Source of the DNA: Methanoregula sp.
GTDB taxonomy: Archaea; Halobacteriota; Methanomicrobia; Methanomicrobiales; Methanospirillaceae
Reading direction: 5' to 3'
NCBI GenBank assembly: GCA_028679075.1
Contig: JAJRCF010000021.1
Location: 1-60,852 of the forward strand
Length of the DNA: 60,852 nucleotides
Under the pieces are notes generated by a model, which saw only the letters and a program-made list of their open reading frames with translations, was not told the DNA's origin and ran no database searches. The translations under genes and the position numbers were made by a program. Each line of letters opens with the position of its first letter. Positions within the stretch are counted from its first letter, which is position 1. Positions 17,306 through 27,085 of this stretch are shown in pieces.

Positions 17306-18594
17306 GGTGCACGCTCCGGATCGCTACCCAGGCAGGATGCCCCATTAAAACAGGAAAGGATCCCGTCAAACGTTCCGGTACATGGGACACCGTCGGTCAC
17401 GAGCGCGGCATATGCAGCTGCGGCAGAACCTTTGGTAAAGTCATACGAGGCAAAGTCCCTGCCTTCCGGGAGATGGATGATGAGCCGCCCGGGATCGATG
17501 TTGCCCAATGCCTCGATGACCGGGTAATTGCCGGACCCTACCGGGTGTGCGGACAAGATGACACGGTCAGCCTGCGAGAGCATTCTTTTGAGTTTTTCCA
17601 GCGAATCTGCCGGGATCTGCAAAAAGGGAAGGATCGGGATACAGGGGATCTCCAGCGCCTTTGCCACGGCATAATCGGAGTCCGTGGTGGCAAGGATACC
17701 GGCCGAGACGGAAAAACCCCGTCGGTAAAGGAAACGCAGGAGTTCCGCACCGCTCCCCCCTCCCGAGATGACGAGGATCTTCTGTTCATTGCCAGAATGT
17801 GTGCCGGGATTACGGGAGTCAAGCGGCATAAGGAACGTCCGCCCGGTGGCAGGGTGGCGGGCCGTAACAACATCTGCACCATAGACTTCGCGAATCTTCT
17901 CCGGTGTCAGTACATCCGCCGGGATCCCATCAGCCACGATCCGGCCGCCACGGATCATGAGGAGCCGGTCGCAGTAGAGCGAGGCGAGGTTAAGGTCGTG
18001 GAAGACACCGATAATGGTCCTGCCCGAACCGGCAAGAGTCCGCATCAGGGAAAGGACCTCGGCCTGGTGAGAGAGGTCAAGGTGAGAGGTGGGTTCATCC
18101 AGCAGGAGCACCTGTGTATCCTGCGCAAGGGCCCGGGCAATAAGCACACGCTGCCACTCGCCTCCGCTCAGCGCCCGGATCGACCGGTCCTTCAAGTGCC
18201 AAACACCCGTCTCTTCAAGGGCCTGGTAGCACCGGGCATAATCGTTCTGCGTGAGAGAGGAAAACCTGCTGGTCCGGGCATATCGCGACATCAGGACGAC
18301 CTGCAGGACCGTGTACGCGAACGGGCGCTCCTCGTCCTGCGGGACAAAGCCGAGTGCCATCCCCAGCTCTGCAGGGGTATAATCCCCAACCGCCCTGCCA
18401 TCAAGTTCGAGGATCCCGCTGGAGGGAATGGCGCGGCTGAACGCCCGCAGGAGCGTGGTCTTGCCCGAGCCATTCGGCCCGATGATACCGGTGAAGGTGC
18501 GCCAGGCAAACGAGCAGCTGACCGATTTCACAATCTCCTCCATGCCATACCCGGCGCAGAGGTCCCCGGCACTGACCGGATCCGGGCTGCTCAC
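17302..18594 (-). CDS. btuD: corrinoid ABC transporter ATPase with extra C-terminal domain
   Basis: A 430-residue protein. Residues ~1-260 are a siderophore/cobalamin-type ABC ATPase with Walker A GPNGSGKTT, signature LSGGEWQ and Walker B VLLLDEPTSHLD. Residues ~275-430 are an extra Rossmann-like domain (ILVISGGGSGAELLRFLYRR, later DRVILSAHPVGSGNY). Ordinary BtuD is about 250 residues, so the added domain is notable; it may sense nucleotide or ligand, or modify the incoming corrinoid. It drives uptake together with the permease encoded just upstream, with which it shares a 4-base overlap. Confidence 0.85.
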   Translation of the reverse strand: MSSPDPVSAGDLCAGYGMEEIVKSVSCSFAWRTFTGIIGPNGSGKTTLLRAFSRAIPSSGILELDGRAVGDYTPAELGMALGFVPQDEERPFAYTVLQVVLMSRYARTSRFSSLTQNDYARCYQALEETGVWHLKDRSIRALSGGEWQRVLIARALAQDTQVLLLDEPTSHLDLSHQAEVLSLMRTLAGSGRTIIGVFHDLNLASLYCDRLLMIRGGRIVADGIPADVLTPEKIREVYGADVVTARHPATGRTFLMPLDSRNPGTHSGNEQKILVISGGGSGAELLRFLYRRGFSVSAGILATTDSDYAVAKALEIPCIPILPFLQIPADSLEKLKRMLSQADRVILSAHPVGSGNYPVIEALGNIDPGRLIIHLPEGRDFASYDFTKGSAAAAYAALVTDGVPCTGTFDGILSCFNGASCLGSDPERAP

Positions 18595-19538
18595 GATGCC
18601 GACCCCCGCTGGTAGATCAGCCAGATGAAGAACGGGGCCCCGATGAACGCCGTGATGATCCCAACCGGGAGGTCTGAGAAGAACGTGCGGGCAACCGTAT
18701 CCGAGAGAACGAGGAGGATCCCACCGGCAAGGATACTGGCCGGGATGACTGCGCGGTTGTCCGGGCCGATGAGCATACGGACAACATGCGGTGTGACGAG
18801 CCCGATGAAACCAATCGATCCGGCAATGGAGACTGCGCCTGCTACGAGCAGCGTGCTGCCGCCAAGCACGGTCCAGCGGGTATGGGCAGCGTCAATGCCG
18901 AGATGGGCCGCGGTCTCCTCCCCAAGAGAAAGGGCGTTGAGGTCCCGGCCCATGAAGAAGAGGAGTAACCCGGCCGGGACGAGGATGCATGCCGAGAGGA
19001 CAGCATCTGCGGGGGATGCGTTCCAGAACCCACCCATAAGCCAGAAGAGGATCTGGTGGACGTTCTGTCCGGCAACCGCGATCAGGAACGAGACAATGGC
19101 AGAGAAAAAGAACGAGACCGCGATACCGGTCAGGAGCAGCGTCTCGACCGGGATCATACCCCTGCGCCCGGCAATCAGCCAGACAATGAGGATGGCAAGA
19201 ACTGTACCAATCCATGCGAATATAGGAATAAAGAACCCGCCAAAGAAGACAATCGCAAGCGAAGCGCCCAGGGCTCCCCCCTGTGATGTACCGAGGATGT
19301 AGGGGTCGGCCATCGGGTTCCTGAAGAGTGCCTGCATCGCAGCGCCGGCAACGGCAAGGCTGGCACCGACAAAGAACGCAGAGAGGACTCTCGGGAGCCG
19401 TATGCTGCCAACGATATCGGCAGCACCGGGAGCAGTGGTAACAAAGCCGAACCCTGCCGGGCCGATGAAGGTGCAAAGTATGAGGGTAAGGAAGGCAGCG
19501 ATGATCAGGCCGATGATGAGAGGTACGGTTCGGGTCAA
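18591..19538 (-). CDS. btuC: corrinoid ABC transporter permease
   Basis: A 315-residue polytopic membrane protein of the FecCD/BtuC family, with about ten helices. Diagnostic stretches are RLPRVLSAFFVGASLAVAGA, FRNPMADPYILGTSQGGALG and the C-terminal FIGLVTPHVVRMLIGPD. It forms the translocation pore with the ATPase at 17302. The start is uncertain: I accept a TTG at 19538 because no ATG or GTG gives a sensible N-terminus before the first helix and the frame closes a few codons upstream. First certain gene of the minus-strand corrinoid uptake operon. Confidence 0.85.
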   Translation of the reverse strand: MTRTVPLIIGLIIAAFLTLILCTFIGPAGFGFVTTAPGAADIVGSIRLPRVLSAFFVGASLAVAGAAMQALFRNPMADPYILGTSQGGALGASLAIVFFGGFFIPIFAWIGTVLAILIVWLIAGRRGMIPVETLLLTGIAVSFFFSAIVSFLIAVAGQNVHQILFWLMGGFWNASPADAVLSACILVPAGLLLFFMGRDLNALSLGEETAAHLGIDAAHTRWTVLGGSTLLVAGAVSIAGSIGFIGLVTPHVVRMLIGPDNRAVIPASILAGGILLVLSDTVARTFFSDLPVGIITAFIGAPFFIWLIYQRGSAS

Positions 19539-19568
19539 AAGGGGGATTACTCCATGAAGGTTTTTCGT

Positions 19569-19796
19569 TCAGCGCATAACGGACCTGGGTCGGCCGGGGG
19601 GACGGTATCGTCCGGGGAGGCGAAAGCAGCCGATCGATCGGGACGGTTGCCTGTCGGAAATCCGGCACGGGATGTCACAATTCCGACAGTCTCTCCGTGA
19701 ACAACCCGGGGCCATACTCATCCCTCCTTTTACCATTCCGTCGTTTGGATCATATGAGGATGGCCCCCTCATTTTTCTGGCCGGTTCCTGACTCAT
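19569..19796 (-). CDS. doubtful small Cys/Arg-rich protein before btuC (75 aa)
   Basis: A 75-codon frame overlapping the end of the next upstream frame by four bases, as real operon genes here do. It contains a Cys cluster (APGCSRRDCRNCDIPCR) that could bind a metal, then an Arg/Pro-rich tail. The tail composition is what random GC-rich DNA would give, and a 9-bp inverted repeat (19651-19689) runs through it, so the region could instead be a structured leader of the btuC transcript. Confidence 0.3.
   Translation of the reverse strand: MSQEPARKMRGPSSYDPNDGMVKGGMSMAPGCSRRDCRNCDIPCRISDRQPSRSIGCFRLPGRYRPPGRPRSVMR
19651..19689 (-). promoter_or_regulatory. 9-bp perfect hairpin upstream of btuC
   Basis: CTGTCGGAA (19651-19659) and TTCCGACAG (19681-19689) pair perfectly around a 21-base loop, about 110-150 bases before the btuC start. 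A leader structure controlling a corrinoid importer would be natural. I do not find the conserved core of a cobalamin riboswitch, so this is only a candidate regulatory hairpin. Confidence 0.4.
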
Positions 19797-20026
19797 ATCT
19801 CAAGAATTCTCCAGTCCAGCACAAAGTGCCTGCAGCCATGCGTGTTCCACAAAGTGCAGGATTTGCAGGTACGCTGTTCGCGGGTACACTTTACGCCCGT
19901 AGTATCCAGGGGGCACTTATCTTTTCTAGTGCAGTTGTGGCAGCAGGTATAGGCTGAATTTCCAAAGATGTATCCGGTATCCCGGTATAATCCGGAAAAG
20001 ACCGGTTCCTGTCGTTCACCGGTCAT
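19793..20026 (-). CDS. small cysteine-rich protein (77 aa), possibly metal-binding
   Basis: A 77-residue frame with nine Cys, mostly between residues ~28 and 65: CCHNCTRKDKC, VKCTREQRTC, KSCTLWNTHGC. Spaced CxxC and CxxxxC pairs plus His suggest zinc or Fe-S binding. There is no membrane segment or signal. It precedes and overlaps a second small Cys-bearing frame and lies on the strand of the corrinoid importer, so it may belong to that transcript. I do not recognise the family. Confidence 0.5.
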   Translation of the reverse strand: MTGERQEPVFSGLYRDTGYIFGNSAYTCCHNCTRKDKCPLDTTGVKCTREQRTCKSCTLWNTHGCRHFVLDWRILEI

Positions 20027-20061
20027 GCCCTTCCTGTTCCGACCATTTGTAGTATTTCACG

Positions 20062-20427
20062 TTATGCTGCCTTGCCTGCGAGCGACCGCTCCTGCATGAT
20101 GGCGAAGCGGACGAAGGCATCAGCGTCCTTAAGGGGTTCGGTGGAAAGTGTTACTTCATCCGCGGAGTCCGAGCGGAACATCCGCACGTTGCTGCTTTCC
20201 TGCACCGGGCAGAAATACCGCACTTCAAGCGGGTTCTCGTGGCCATGGATCCCCGACTTGCGGGAATAGTTATAGGCAAATGCAACGGCCCACTGGTTCT
20301 CCTGCATATCGATATACACGGTTCCGACAAGCTGCTGGTTGTTATGCCGGATCATCACTTCATCCTCGAACTTCTCGATGAGTTTTCTGGTATCTGCCTG
20401 CGGTTTGATTCCAATAATTTTTGCCAT
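20062..20427 (-). CDS. conserved-type hypothetical cytoplasmic protein (121 aa)
   Basis: A soluble protein starting MAKIIGIKPQADTRKLIEKF. It has a mixed alpha/beta pattern, no Cys-rich site except one Cys in YFCPVQ, and no membrane segment. A textbook ribosome binding site (AAAGGAGGT) precedes the ATG, so it is clearly translated. It is divergent from cbiZ; a conserved operator-like element at 20612-20637 lies between the two and might serve either gene. No domain is recognised. Confidence 0.8.
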   Translation of the reverse strand: MAKIIGIKPQADTRKLIEKFEDEVMIRHNNQQLVGTVYIDMQENQWAVAFAYNYSRKSGIHGHENPLEVRYFCPVQESSNVRMFRSDSADEVTLSTEPLKDADAFVRFAIMQERSLAGKAA

Positions 20428-20611
20428 GTTTTACCTCCTTTACATAATTTCAGATCAGAATTTCATGCGGTACCTGATATGACGGGAAATCTCCCGCGGG
20501 TTTCATGGTGATGTATAATCTGGTACTTCGCTCCTCCCTGATTTCACAATGATTCCTCTATTCTTCCTCAGTCTCAAGACCGAATTCACGTGGTTTAAAT
20601 ATGATGATTTA

Positions 20612-20637
20612 GATCAACTATATTTGCTTTAACTAAA
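20612..20637 (+). promoter_or_regulatory. conserved metal/corrinoid regulon element, site 1 (before cbiZ)
   Basis: The element reads GATCAAC, then TATATTTGC, then TTTAACTAAA. It matches sites at 46992-47018 and 51249-51274 over about 26 positions. The core is an inverted repeat, consensus TTTACTT / AAGTAAA around a 5-base GCYTT centre. Here it lies 55-80 bases before cbiZ and about 185 bases before the divergent gene at 20427. A second AT-rich TATA candidate lies at 20658-20665. Confidence 0.65.
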
Positions 20638-20691
20638 AAAAACTGTTGTTAAGTGAAAATATTACAGTTGTCAATTTGCGGAACGTGATCA

Positions 20692-21858
20692 ATGTTGAAC
20701 GAAAAAATACCTGAATCCGGTAATGCCGGGCATGAACTAAAATTACTCATAGAGACATCGTCCAGGGAAAAAGCATACCGCAATGATGACTCCATCGTTG
20801 TAAAACTCCCTCGGAACAGAAACTGCCTGATCACCTCCTACATCAACGGGGGATATTCAGAAGATCTTGAAGCAGTCTTCAACCACCAACCCCAACCCAC
20901 CGTTCACTGCAGCTCCAAGGATATGGAAGGCGGCAGCGTCGAGGCATATATAAAAATCCATGCCGGGCGGCTGGGCATCAACCCTGATAAGGTTGCGGGA
21001 ATGATGACCGCTGCAAAGATGAAGAACGCCGCCATTGCCACGCGCTCGTTCCGCACGCTCGAAGTGACCGCAATCGTCACGGCCGGGATCGAGGTCAACG
21101 GCGGCCGGGCTGGAGATCCTGCAACATGGCACGAGGAAAACGGAAAGTCGGTCTATGTCGGCGGCACTATCGTTACTATCATCCTTGTCAACGCCCACCT
21201 CCCGGCCCACGCGCTGACCCGGGCGGTCATGACCGCAACCGAAGCCAAGACGGTTGCAATCCAGCAGCTGATGGCCCCGAGCAAATACTCTACCGGTATC
21301 GCGACCGGCTCCGGCACTGACCAGATCTGCATCATCTCCAACATGGACAGCCCCGATGTCCTTACCTGGACCGGCAAGCACTCGAAAGTCGGGGAGCTCA
21401 TTGCGCTGTGCGTCATCGAGGCGACGACCCGGGCGCTCGAACTCCAGACCGGGCTTTCGCCGGATTCCCAGCGCGACATGCTCGTCCGCCTGGAACGCTA
21501 CGGGATTGATGAGAAGAAATACTGGGAGGTGGCATCCTCACCATCGTTCGATGGCGAGAATAAGCAGGCACTCTTCATTCGCACCCTGCGCGAGTTTGCA
21601 AAGAAACCTGCGATTGTCGCCATGACCGCATCCCTCCTCCACATCTGCGATGAGATCGGGTGGGGCCTTGTGCCGGAACTCTCAGGGAAGAGGGCAGCGC
21701 TCTCCATGATGAAAGCACTCCCCGGCCTTGCCGGCATATCTCGTGATCCCGACTGGGACTGGGCCCTTGATGAGAAGAAGAGCATCATCGAGAACTGGGT
21801 CTGGCTGAGCGCATGGTGCGTGAAGACCACGGGGGGGACACATCATGACCAGCGATAA
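20692..21858 (+). CDS. cbiZ: adenosylcobinamide amidohydrolase with C-terminal extension
   Basis: A 388-residue protein. Residues ~15-255 match CbiZ, which cleaves the aminopropanol arm of adenosylcobinamide to adenosylcobyric acid so that salvaged corrinoids can be rebuilt with the cell's own lower ligand. Marks are [20 protein letters not shown], the [20 protein letters not shown] stretch, [13 protein letters not shown] and [11 protein letters not shown]. The last ~130 residues are a helical extension not needed by ordinary CbiZ. First gene of an eight-gene operon with chelatase, ABC importer and nitrogenase-like genes, preceded by the regulon element. It overlaps the next gene by 14 bases. 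Confidence 0.9.
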   Translation: MLNEKIPESGNAGHELKLLIETSSREKAYRNDDSIVVKLPRNRNCLITSYINGGYSEDLEAVFNHQPQPTVHCSSKDMEGGSVEAYIKIHAGRLGINPDKVAGMMTAAKMKNAAIATRSFRTLEVTAIVTAGIEVNGGRAGDPATWHEENGKSVYVGGTIVTIILVNAHLPAHALTRAVMTATEAKTVAIQQLMAPSKYSTGIATGSGTDQICIISNMDSPDVLTWTGKHSKVGELIALCVIEATTRALELQTGLSPDSQRDMLVRLERYGIDEKKYWEVASSPSFDGENKQALFIRTLREFAKKPAIVAMTASLLHICDEIGWGLVPELSGKRAALSMMKALPGLAGISRDPDWDWALDEKKSIIENWVWLSAWCVKTTGGTHHDQR

Positions 21859-22888
21859 CCCGGTCTATCCGTTCTCTGCCATTGTCGGGCAGGAGGGGAT
21901 GAAGGATGCCCTCCTCGCCAACATCGTCTTCCCATCTATCGGCGGTGTCCTGATCCGCGGCGAGAAAGGGACTGCCAAGTCAACGACCGTACGAGCGCTG
22001 GCCGATCTCCTCCCGGAACGCGATGTGATGAAAGGATGCATCTTCCGGTGCAGCCCGTCCGATACCCGGAATCTCTGCGAGTCCTGCCGGAGCCGGCTCT
22101 CCGGGAACGGACAGCCGGAGACCGAGCCGACCCGGATGCGGGTCGTCGAGCTCCCGCTCTGCGCAACCGAAGATCGCGTTGCCGGGACGCTTGACATCGA
22201 GCATGCCATCACCAAAGGGCAGAAGAAGTTCGAGCCGGGCGTGCTGGCATCGGCAAACGGCAATATCCTGTATGTTGACGAAGTGAACCTTCTCGACGAC
22301 CACATCGTCGATCTCCTGCTGGACGCCGCTGCTATGGGCGTCAACTTTGTTGAACGGGAGGGGATCTCGTATTCCCACCCGGCCCGGTTCCTCCTGGTCG
22401 GGACGATGAACCCGGAGGAAGGGGACCTGCGACCGCAACTGCTGGACCGGTTCGGTCTGGTTGTCGATGTGGAAGGTGAAAAGGACCCGGCCCGGCGTTC
22501 TGAAGTGGTGAAGCGGAGGCTCGAATTCGAGAAGGACCCGGTTGCATTCTGCAAGAAGTCTGAACCTGAACAACAGTCAGTCCGGGACCGGATTATCCGA
22601 GCGAAAAAAGCCATCACCGGTATCGAGGCCGATAACCTGCTGATCGACACCGCGATTAAAATTTCCCTCATGCTGGGTGTTGACGGGCACCGGGCCGATC
22701 TTACCCTCGTAAAATCCGCCCTGGCATTCGCCGCACTTGACGGTGTTCAAGAAGTGAGAAGAGAGCATGTTATGAAAGCAGCGGGCCTTTCCCTTCCCCA
22801 CCGGATGCGGCGGAGGCCGTTCGAGGAGAGCCGCGCCGACCTGGGATCGGTAAAAACGCTTATCGCGGAGTGTTACGGCAGCCCATGA
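21845..22888 (+). CDS. bchI: magnesium/cobalt-chelatase I-type AAA+ subunit
   Basis: A 347-residue AAA+ ATPase of the BchI/ChlI family, the motor subunit that drives metal insertion by a large H-type subunit. Walker A is GEKGTAKST, Walker B is [12 protein letters not shown], followed by a sensor segment [21 protein letters not shown] Cys cluster (CIFRC and LCESC) near residues 60-82 matches that of family members. The D subunit follows with a 4-base overlap. The H-type partner in the window is CobN at 34792, so the holoenzyme would be CobN-ChlI-ChlD, the arrangement common in archaea. Whether it inserts cobalt, nickel or another metal is not visible. Confidence 0.9.
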   Translation: MTSDNPVYPFSAIVGQEGMKDALLANIVFPSIGGVLIRGEKGTAKSTTVRALADLLPERDVMKGCIFRCSPSDTRNLCESCRSRLSGNGQPETEPTRMRVVELPLCATEDRVAGTLDIEHAITKGQKKFEPGVLASANGNILYVDEVNLLDDHIVDLLLDAAAMGVNFVEREGISYSHPARFLLVGTMNPEEGDLRPQLLDRFGLVVDVEGEKDPARRSEVVKRRLEFEKDPVAFCKKSEPEQQSVRDRIIRAKKAITGIEADNLLIDTAIKISLMLGVDGHRADLTLVKSALAFAALDGVQEVRREHVMKAAGLSLPHRMRRRPFEESRADLGSVKTLIAECYGSP

Positions 22889-24762
22889 ATTCCGCGTTCC
22901 CGTTCCCGGCCATCACCGGCCAGGACGATGCTAAAAAAGCCCTCCTCTGCGCACTTACGAGTGACGAGATCCGCACGGTTCTTATCATGGGAGACCGGGG
23001 TACGGCCAAGTCGACCCTGGCACGATCAATCGGTATGCTTGCCAACGGGAAGCGCGTGATGACCGTGCCGCAGAACATCACGTACGACCGGCTGGTCGGC
23101 TCAACAGACATAGAAACTGCCGTCAGCAGCGGGAAGATCTGTTTAACCCCGGGCCTCATGGAACAGGGGAATCGTCAGATCCTCTATGCCGACGACATTA
23201 ACCTGATGGAGGAAGGCGTTGTCCGGGACCTGCTCAGTACCGCTGAGACCGGCCGCTTCAGTCTCGAACGTGAAGGGATGTCGTGCTCCATCGAAACCCG
23301 CTTCCTGCTCGTTGCGACCATGGATCCGCAGGAAGGGGAGCTCACGCCCGGGCAGATGGACCGGTTCGATCTCTCTGTCCGTCTTAACCCCATTGCGGAA
23401 GAGGAGATGCGGGCAGAGATCGTAAAACGGAACCTTCAGTTCGAGCGATCACCGGAGGAGTTTTCCCGAAAGTACTGGCCGGCAACCGGAGATTTAAAAA
23501 AGAAGCTTGAGGGCGCACGGGACCGCCTTCCGTACGTGAGCATACCAAAAGGACACGCCAATCTGATCTCCTCGCTCTGCCTTGAACTGGGGATCGCCGG
23601 ACAGCGGGGCGACCTTGCGGTGGCCCGGACGGCAAAAGCCCTTGCGGCTCTGGACGGGCGGGACGAGGTTGTCTTTGACGATATCAGGCTCGCCTCCCTG
23701 CTTGCGCTCGAACACCGCAGGCGGGAGATCCCGGACACTCCCCCGCCACCACGGCCACCGCAGGATAGGAAGGACACGGACAAGGACCAGAACAGGGAAT
23801 CTGAATCTCCGGATCCGGAGAATTCACCTGATCGAAGCCCTCCGCAACAGCAGGACCCGGATGACAGGCCCCAACAAAATCCCCCGTCACCGCCACCTCC
23901 GGCAGCCGAACAGGTCTTTGACATCGGGTCAACCTTCGAGGTGATCCGCTATCTTGACGAAAAGTCAAAGAAAGAAACCCGCAAGCAGAAGAGCGGGCGC
24001 CGGACCCGGGTCATGAGCGCCGATTTATCCGGTCATTACCGCTCGTTCCGGCTGCCGGATAAGAACCGGAACGATATCGCGGTCGATGCAACGCTCCGGG
24101 CGGCCGCACCGTACCAGCGGATGCGGGAACACAACGGCCTTGCCATCTCGGTGAAGAAGCCGGACCTCCGGGAAAAAGTCCGGGAGAAGAAAATTGCCAA
24201 CACCCTCCTCTTCCTTGTCGATGCCAGCGGCTCGATGGGCGTAAGGCGGCGGATGGTCGCTGTCAAGGGGGCGATCCTCTCCCTCCTCATCGATGCGTAC
24301 CAGAAGCGGGACCGCGTCGGCCTGATGATCTTCCGCGGCACCGGTGCCCACCTGCTGCTCCCCCCAACACGGAGCCCGGACTTGGCCGCGAGGATGCTCC
24401 GGACCATCCCTACCGGGGGTATGACGCCGCTCACCACGGGCATATCTGAGGCCCACGAACTTCTGACGCGGGGGAGGTATGCCGGAGCGGGCGAGAACAA
24501 ATCGGTGGTGATCCTGACGGATGGCAGGGTGAATGTCCCGGTAAAGGACGGGTCGCCTCCTGCCGAGCTGGCGGATCTCGCACGGAACCTTGCCGGTTGC
24601 GGTATCCGGTTCGTTGTCGTGGATACCGAATCCGGTTTCCCCCGGCTGGGCCGGGCCCGGGTATTGGCCGGGAACCTTGAGGCAACCTATTTCCGACTCG
24701 AAGATCTCGGCAGCCGCGGACTTGCTGCAGCTGTAGAGAATACCACCTATATCCAGGGATGA
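22885..24762 (+). CDS. bchD: chelatase D-type subunit (AAA+ and VWA domains)
   Basis: A 625-residue D subunit. Residues ~1-285 are an AAA+ domain (Walker [10 protein letters not shown]), ~285-350 are an acidic, proline-rich linker (stretches such as [20 protein letters not shown]), and ~430-625 are a von Willebrand A integrin-like domain with the MIDAS motif DASGS, the Thr in GMTPLT and ILTDGR. This is the order seen in BchD/ChlD, which form a platform for the I-type motor on the H subunit. The start is taken at the ATG overlapping the I-subunit stop (22885) rather than an upstream GTG. Its stop overlaps the binding-protein gene. Confidence 0.9.
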   Translation: MNSAFPFPAITGQDDAKKALLCALTSDEIRTVLIMGDRGTAKSTLARSIGMLANGKRVMTVPQNITYDRLVGSTDIETAVSSGKICLTPGLMEQGNRQILYADDINLMEEGVVRDLLSTAETGRFSLEREGMSCSIETRFLLVATMDPQEGELTPGQMDRFDLSVRLNPIAEEEMRAEIVKRNLQFERSPEEFSRKYWPATGDLKKKLEGARDRLPYVSIPKGHANLISSLCLELGIAGQRGDLAVARTAKALAALDGRDEVVFDDIRLASLLALEHRRREIPDTPPPPRPPQDRKDTDKDQNRESESPDPENSPDRSPPQQQDPDDRPQQNPPSPPPPAAEQVFDIGSTFEVIRYLDEKSKKETRKQKSGRRTRVMSADLSGHYRSFRLPDKNRNDIAVDATLRAAAPYQRMREHNGLAISVKKPDLREKVREKKIANTLLFLVDASGSMGVRRRMVAVKGAILSLLIDAYQKRDRVGLMIFRGTGAHLLLPPTRSPDLAARMLRTIPTGGMTPLTTGISEAHELLTRGRYAGAGENKSVVILTDGRVNVPVKDGSPPAELADLARNLAGCGIRFVVVDTESGFPRLGRARVLAGNLEATYFRLEDLGSRGLAAAVENTTYIQG

Positions 24763-26015
24763 TGACAATGACACAGGAACCACCGAAGAAATGGATTATG
24801 GGTTTCGTGGTGGTGATACTTGTTGCCATCACCGTAGCAGGAATTTTAGTATTTACCCATGGTGCGAATGGCGACAGGCTCAACAGCACGCAATCGGAAA
24901 AACCTGCTGATACCCGCGACCTGTTTCCCGACAAGGCATACCCTGAAATTGCACAGGGATACTCTGTGGAATACCACGGGACCTACAAGGTCGTGCAGAT
25001 CCACGATCCCTGGGGAAGGGCGTCCAAGAACCATACCTACCTCCTTGTCCAGCGCGGCGAAGCAGTTCCTGGCGGGTACCCAGATGCCCGGGTCTTTTCC
25101 GTCCCGACAGAGTCCGTCATCACTCTGACGGTACTCCATGCAGCATTCCTTGCCGAACTGAACGAGACTTCAGCAATAACAGGCCATAACGCGATAAACT
25201 CTGTCATCAATGAGGCATTCCGCAACCGTGCCGGCCAGGGTAAAATTACCGAGGTCGGAAGCGGGACGCTCTCGATGAACAATATTTTCCAGACTGAGAG
25301 GATGATCGAACTGGAACCCGACGTTGTCTTCTGTAATGCCAACGGGAACCCGGAGTATGACAACCAGAACAAACTGGAAGAGGCAGGGCTTTTACCGGCA
25401 ATAACCGCGGAATCGAGCGAGAACCATCCCCTTGGAAGGGCTGAATGGATCAAGTACTATGCCCTCTTCTTCAACAAGGAGAAAGACGCGAATGAGATCT
25501 TTGAGCGGATTGAAGCAAACTACACGCTGATCCAGGAAAAGGCCAGAAATGTCAGTAACCGGCCCACACTCTTCTCCGGCATGGAGTACCAGGGTACTTG
25601 GTATGCACCCGGGGGTGCCAGTTATGTGGCTCAGCTGTTCAGGGATGCCGGCGGTGATTACGTTCTTAAAGACGATGCCAGCAGCGGGGACAGCCCGATT
25701 GATTTTGAAGTAGTGTACGAGCGGGCGCATGATGCGGAATTCTTCATCAATATCGGGATGGTGGGCGGTGTGGAGGAACTTCTTGCCAGTGATCCGCGGT
25801 ATATCAAATTCGATGCTGTGAAAAACGGCTCGATGTACCATTTTGACGCCCGTTCAAACGAGTACGGGTCACTTGATTACTGGCAGTCCGGTGTGGTCCA
25901 CCCGGATGTCGTCCTTGCCGACCTCATAAAAATCCTGCACCCGGACCTGATCCCGGATCATGAACTCTATTATTACCGGCACGTTGGTGCGGGCACGACT
26001 GGTGATTCCCTATGA
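24759..26015 (+). CDS. membrane-anchored ABC substrate-binding protein, corrinoid/metallophore type
   Basis: A 418-residue binding protein held by one N-terminal helix (~12-33, FVVVILVAITVAGILVF). The body is a TroA/BtuF-like two-lobe fold: ARVFSVPTESVITLTVLHAA in lobe 1 and MIELEPDVVFCNANGNPEYD near the connecting helix. It is longer than typical BtuF (about 270), with inserts such as the Asn-rich NGNPEYDNQNKL loop. It lies between chelatase genes and the matching permease and ATPase, so the cargo is probably a tetrapyrrole, corrinoid or metal chelate. It clearly differs from the BtuF at 15522. Two further in-frame ATG codons lie within the first four codons. Confidence 0.85.
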   Translation: MMTMTQEPPKKWIMGFVVVILVAITVAGILVFTHGANGDRLNSTQSEKPADTRDLFPDKAYPEIAQGYSVEYHGTYKVVQIHDPWGRASKNHTYLLVQRGEAVPGGYPDARVFSVPTESVITLTVLHAAFLAELNETSAITGHNAINSVINEAFRNRAGQGKITEVGSGTLSMNNIFQTERMIELEPDVVFCNANGNPEYDNQNKLEEAGLLPAITAESSENHPLGRAEWIKYYALFFNKEKDANEIFERIEANYTLIQEKARNVSNRPTLFSGMEYQGTWYAPGGASYVAQLFRDAGGDYVLKDDASSGDSPIDFEVVYERAHDAEFFINIGMVGGVEELLASDPRYIKFDAVKNGSMYHFDARSNEYGSLDYWQSGVVHPDVVLADLIKILHPDLIPDHELYYYRHVGAGTTGDSL

Positions 26016-27085
26016 AACTTGATGGTACAGAAAAAGGGGACAGTATGAGACGGTTTGTCCTGGCATTACCGCTGATTGCCGGTATCCTGATCTTCGTCTT
26101 CCTGCTCGACCTTATGCTTGGCTCGGTGAACATTCCCCCGGATGCACTCCTGACGATCCTGACCGGAGGGACCGTGAAGGAGACCTGGATGAATATCTTC
26201 TGGGACTGGCGCGTGCCAAAAGCCATCACCGCGGTATTGGTTGGAGGAGCGCTCGCGCTCTCCGGACTCCTGATGCAGACATACTTCCGTAACCCCCTTG
26301 CCGACCCGTACATCCTCGGCATCAGTTCGGGCGCCAGCCTTGGCGTAGCCATCATTATGATGTCGGCGGGGATCTGCGGTGCAGGAGCCATCTTTGCGAG
26401 CATTGGTCTCCTTGGCGACATGAGCATCTCGGTGGCAGCAGTCCTCGGGGCATTCGCCGTCCTGCTCATTATCCTTCTAATTTCAGCAAAGATCCAGAGT
26501 AACATCACCATCCTCATTCTCGGCATCATGGTCTCGTACATCAGCGGGGCGCTCGTCACCATTCTTCTCCAGTTCACGGACGAGACCAGCATGCACACGT
26601 ACTCGCTCTGGACATTCGGCAGTTTCTCCGGCGTGACATGGGGCCAGATCCCGATGATGGCAGTCCCGCTCATTATCGGTTTCATCCTCACCTTCTGCCT
26701 GGTCAAGCCGCTCAATGCCCTCCTGCTTGGCGAACAGTATGCCGAGAGCATGGGGATGAACTATAATCGTGTCCGTATCGTCATCATCTCAACGACGGCT
26801 CTGCTGGCCGGTGTGGTGACCGCGTTCTGCGGCCCGATCGGGTTCCTCGGGATCGCCATCCCCCACTTCTGCCGGGCTTTTTTTGTCACCGCCGATCACC
26901 GTGTCCTTGTCCCGGGTTGTATCCTTGTCGGCGGCATCATCGCTCTCATCACGGATATCATCTCCCACGTCCCCGGGACCGATATCGTGCTGCCGCTCAA
27001 CGCCATCACAGCCCTGTTCGGCGCACCGGTGGTCATCTGGGTTATCCTGCGGGGAACAAAGTTCGGGCGTGGGGTGACAACATGA
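26012..27085 (+). CDS. ABC importer permease, FecCD/BtuC family
   Basis: A 357-residue permease with about ten helices. Family signatures are WRVPKAITAVLVGGALALSG, MQTYFRNPLADPYILGISSG and FCGPIGFLGIAIPHFCRAFF. It works with the binding protein (24759) and ATPase (27082). The start is the ATG overlapping the previous stop by four bases; MRRFVLALPL 11 residues in is an alternative. It is a second importer of this family in the window, only distantly similar to the permease at 18591, so the two systems probably take different cargoes or act at different affinities. Confidence 0.9.
   Translation: MKLDGTEKGDSMRRFVLALPLIAGILIFVFLLDLMLGSVNIPPDALLTILTGGTVKETWMNIFWDWRVPKAITAVLVGGALALSGLLMQTYFRNPLADPYILGISSGASLGVAIIMMSAGICGAGAIFASIGLLGDMSISVAAVLGAFAVLLIILLISAKIQSNITILILGIMVSYISGALVTILLQFTDETSMHTYSLWTFGSFSGVTWGQIPMMAVPLIIGFILTFCLVKPLNALLLGEQYAESMGMNYNRVRIVIISTTALLAGVVTAFCGPIGFLGIAIPHFCRAFFVTADHRVLVPGCILVGGIIALITDIISHVPGTDIVLPLNAITALFGAPVVIWVILRGTKFGRGVTT

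Noticed and set aside
17275..18615. 446-codon plus-strand frame
   Set aside because: It is wholly antisense to the importer ATPase gene, which has all ABC motifs; the frame is open only because of codon bias.
19539..19800. Cobalamin riboswitch upstream of btuC
   Set aside because: A hairpin is present but the conserved core blocks of the cobalamin riboswitch are not seen on the minus strand.
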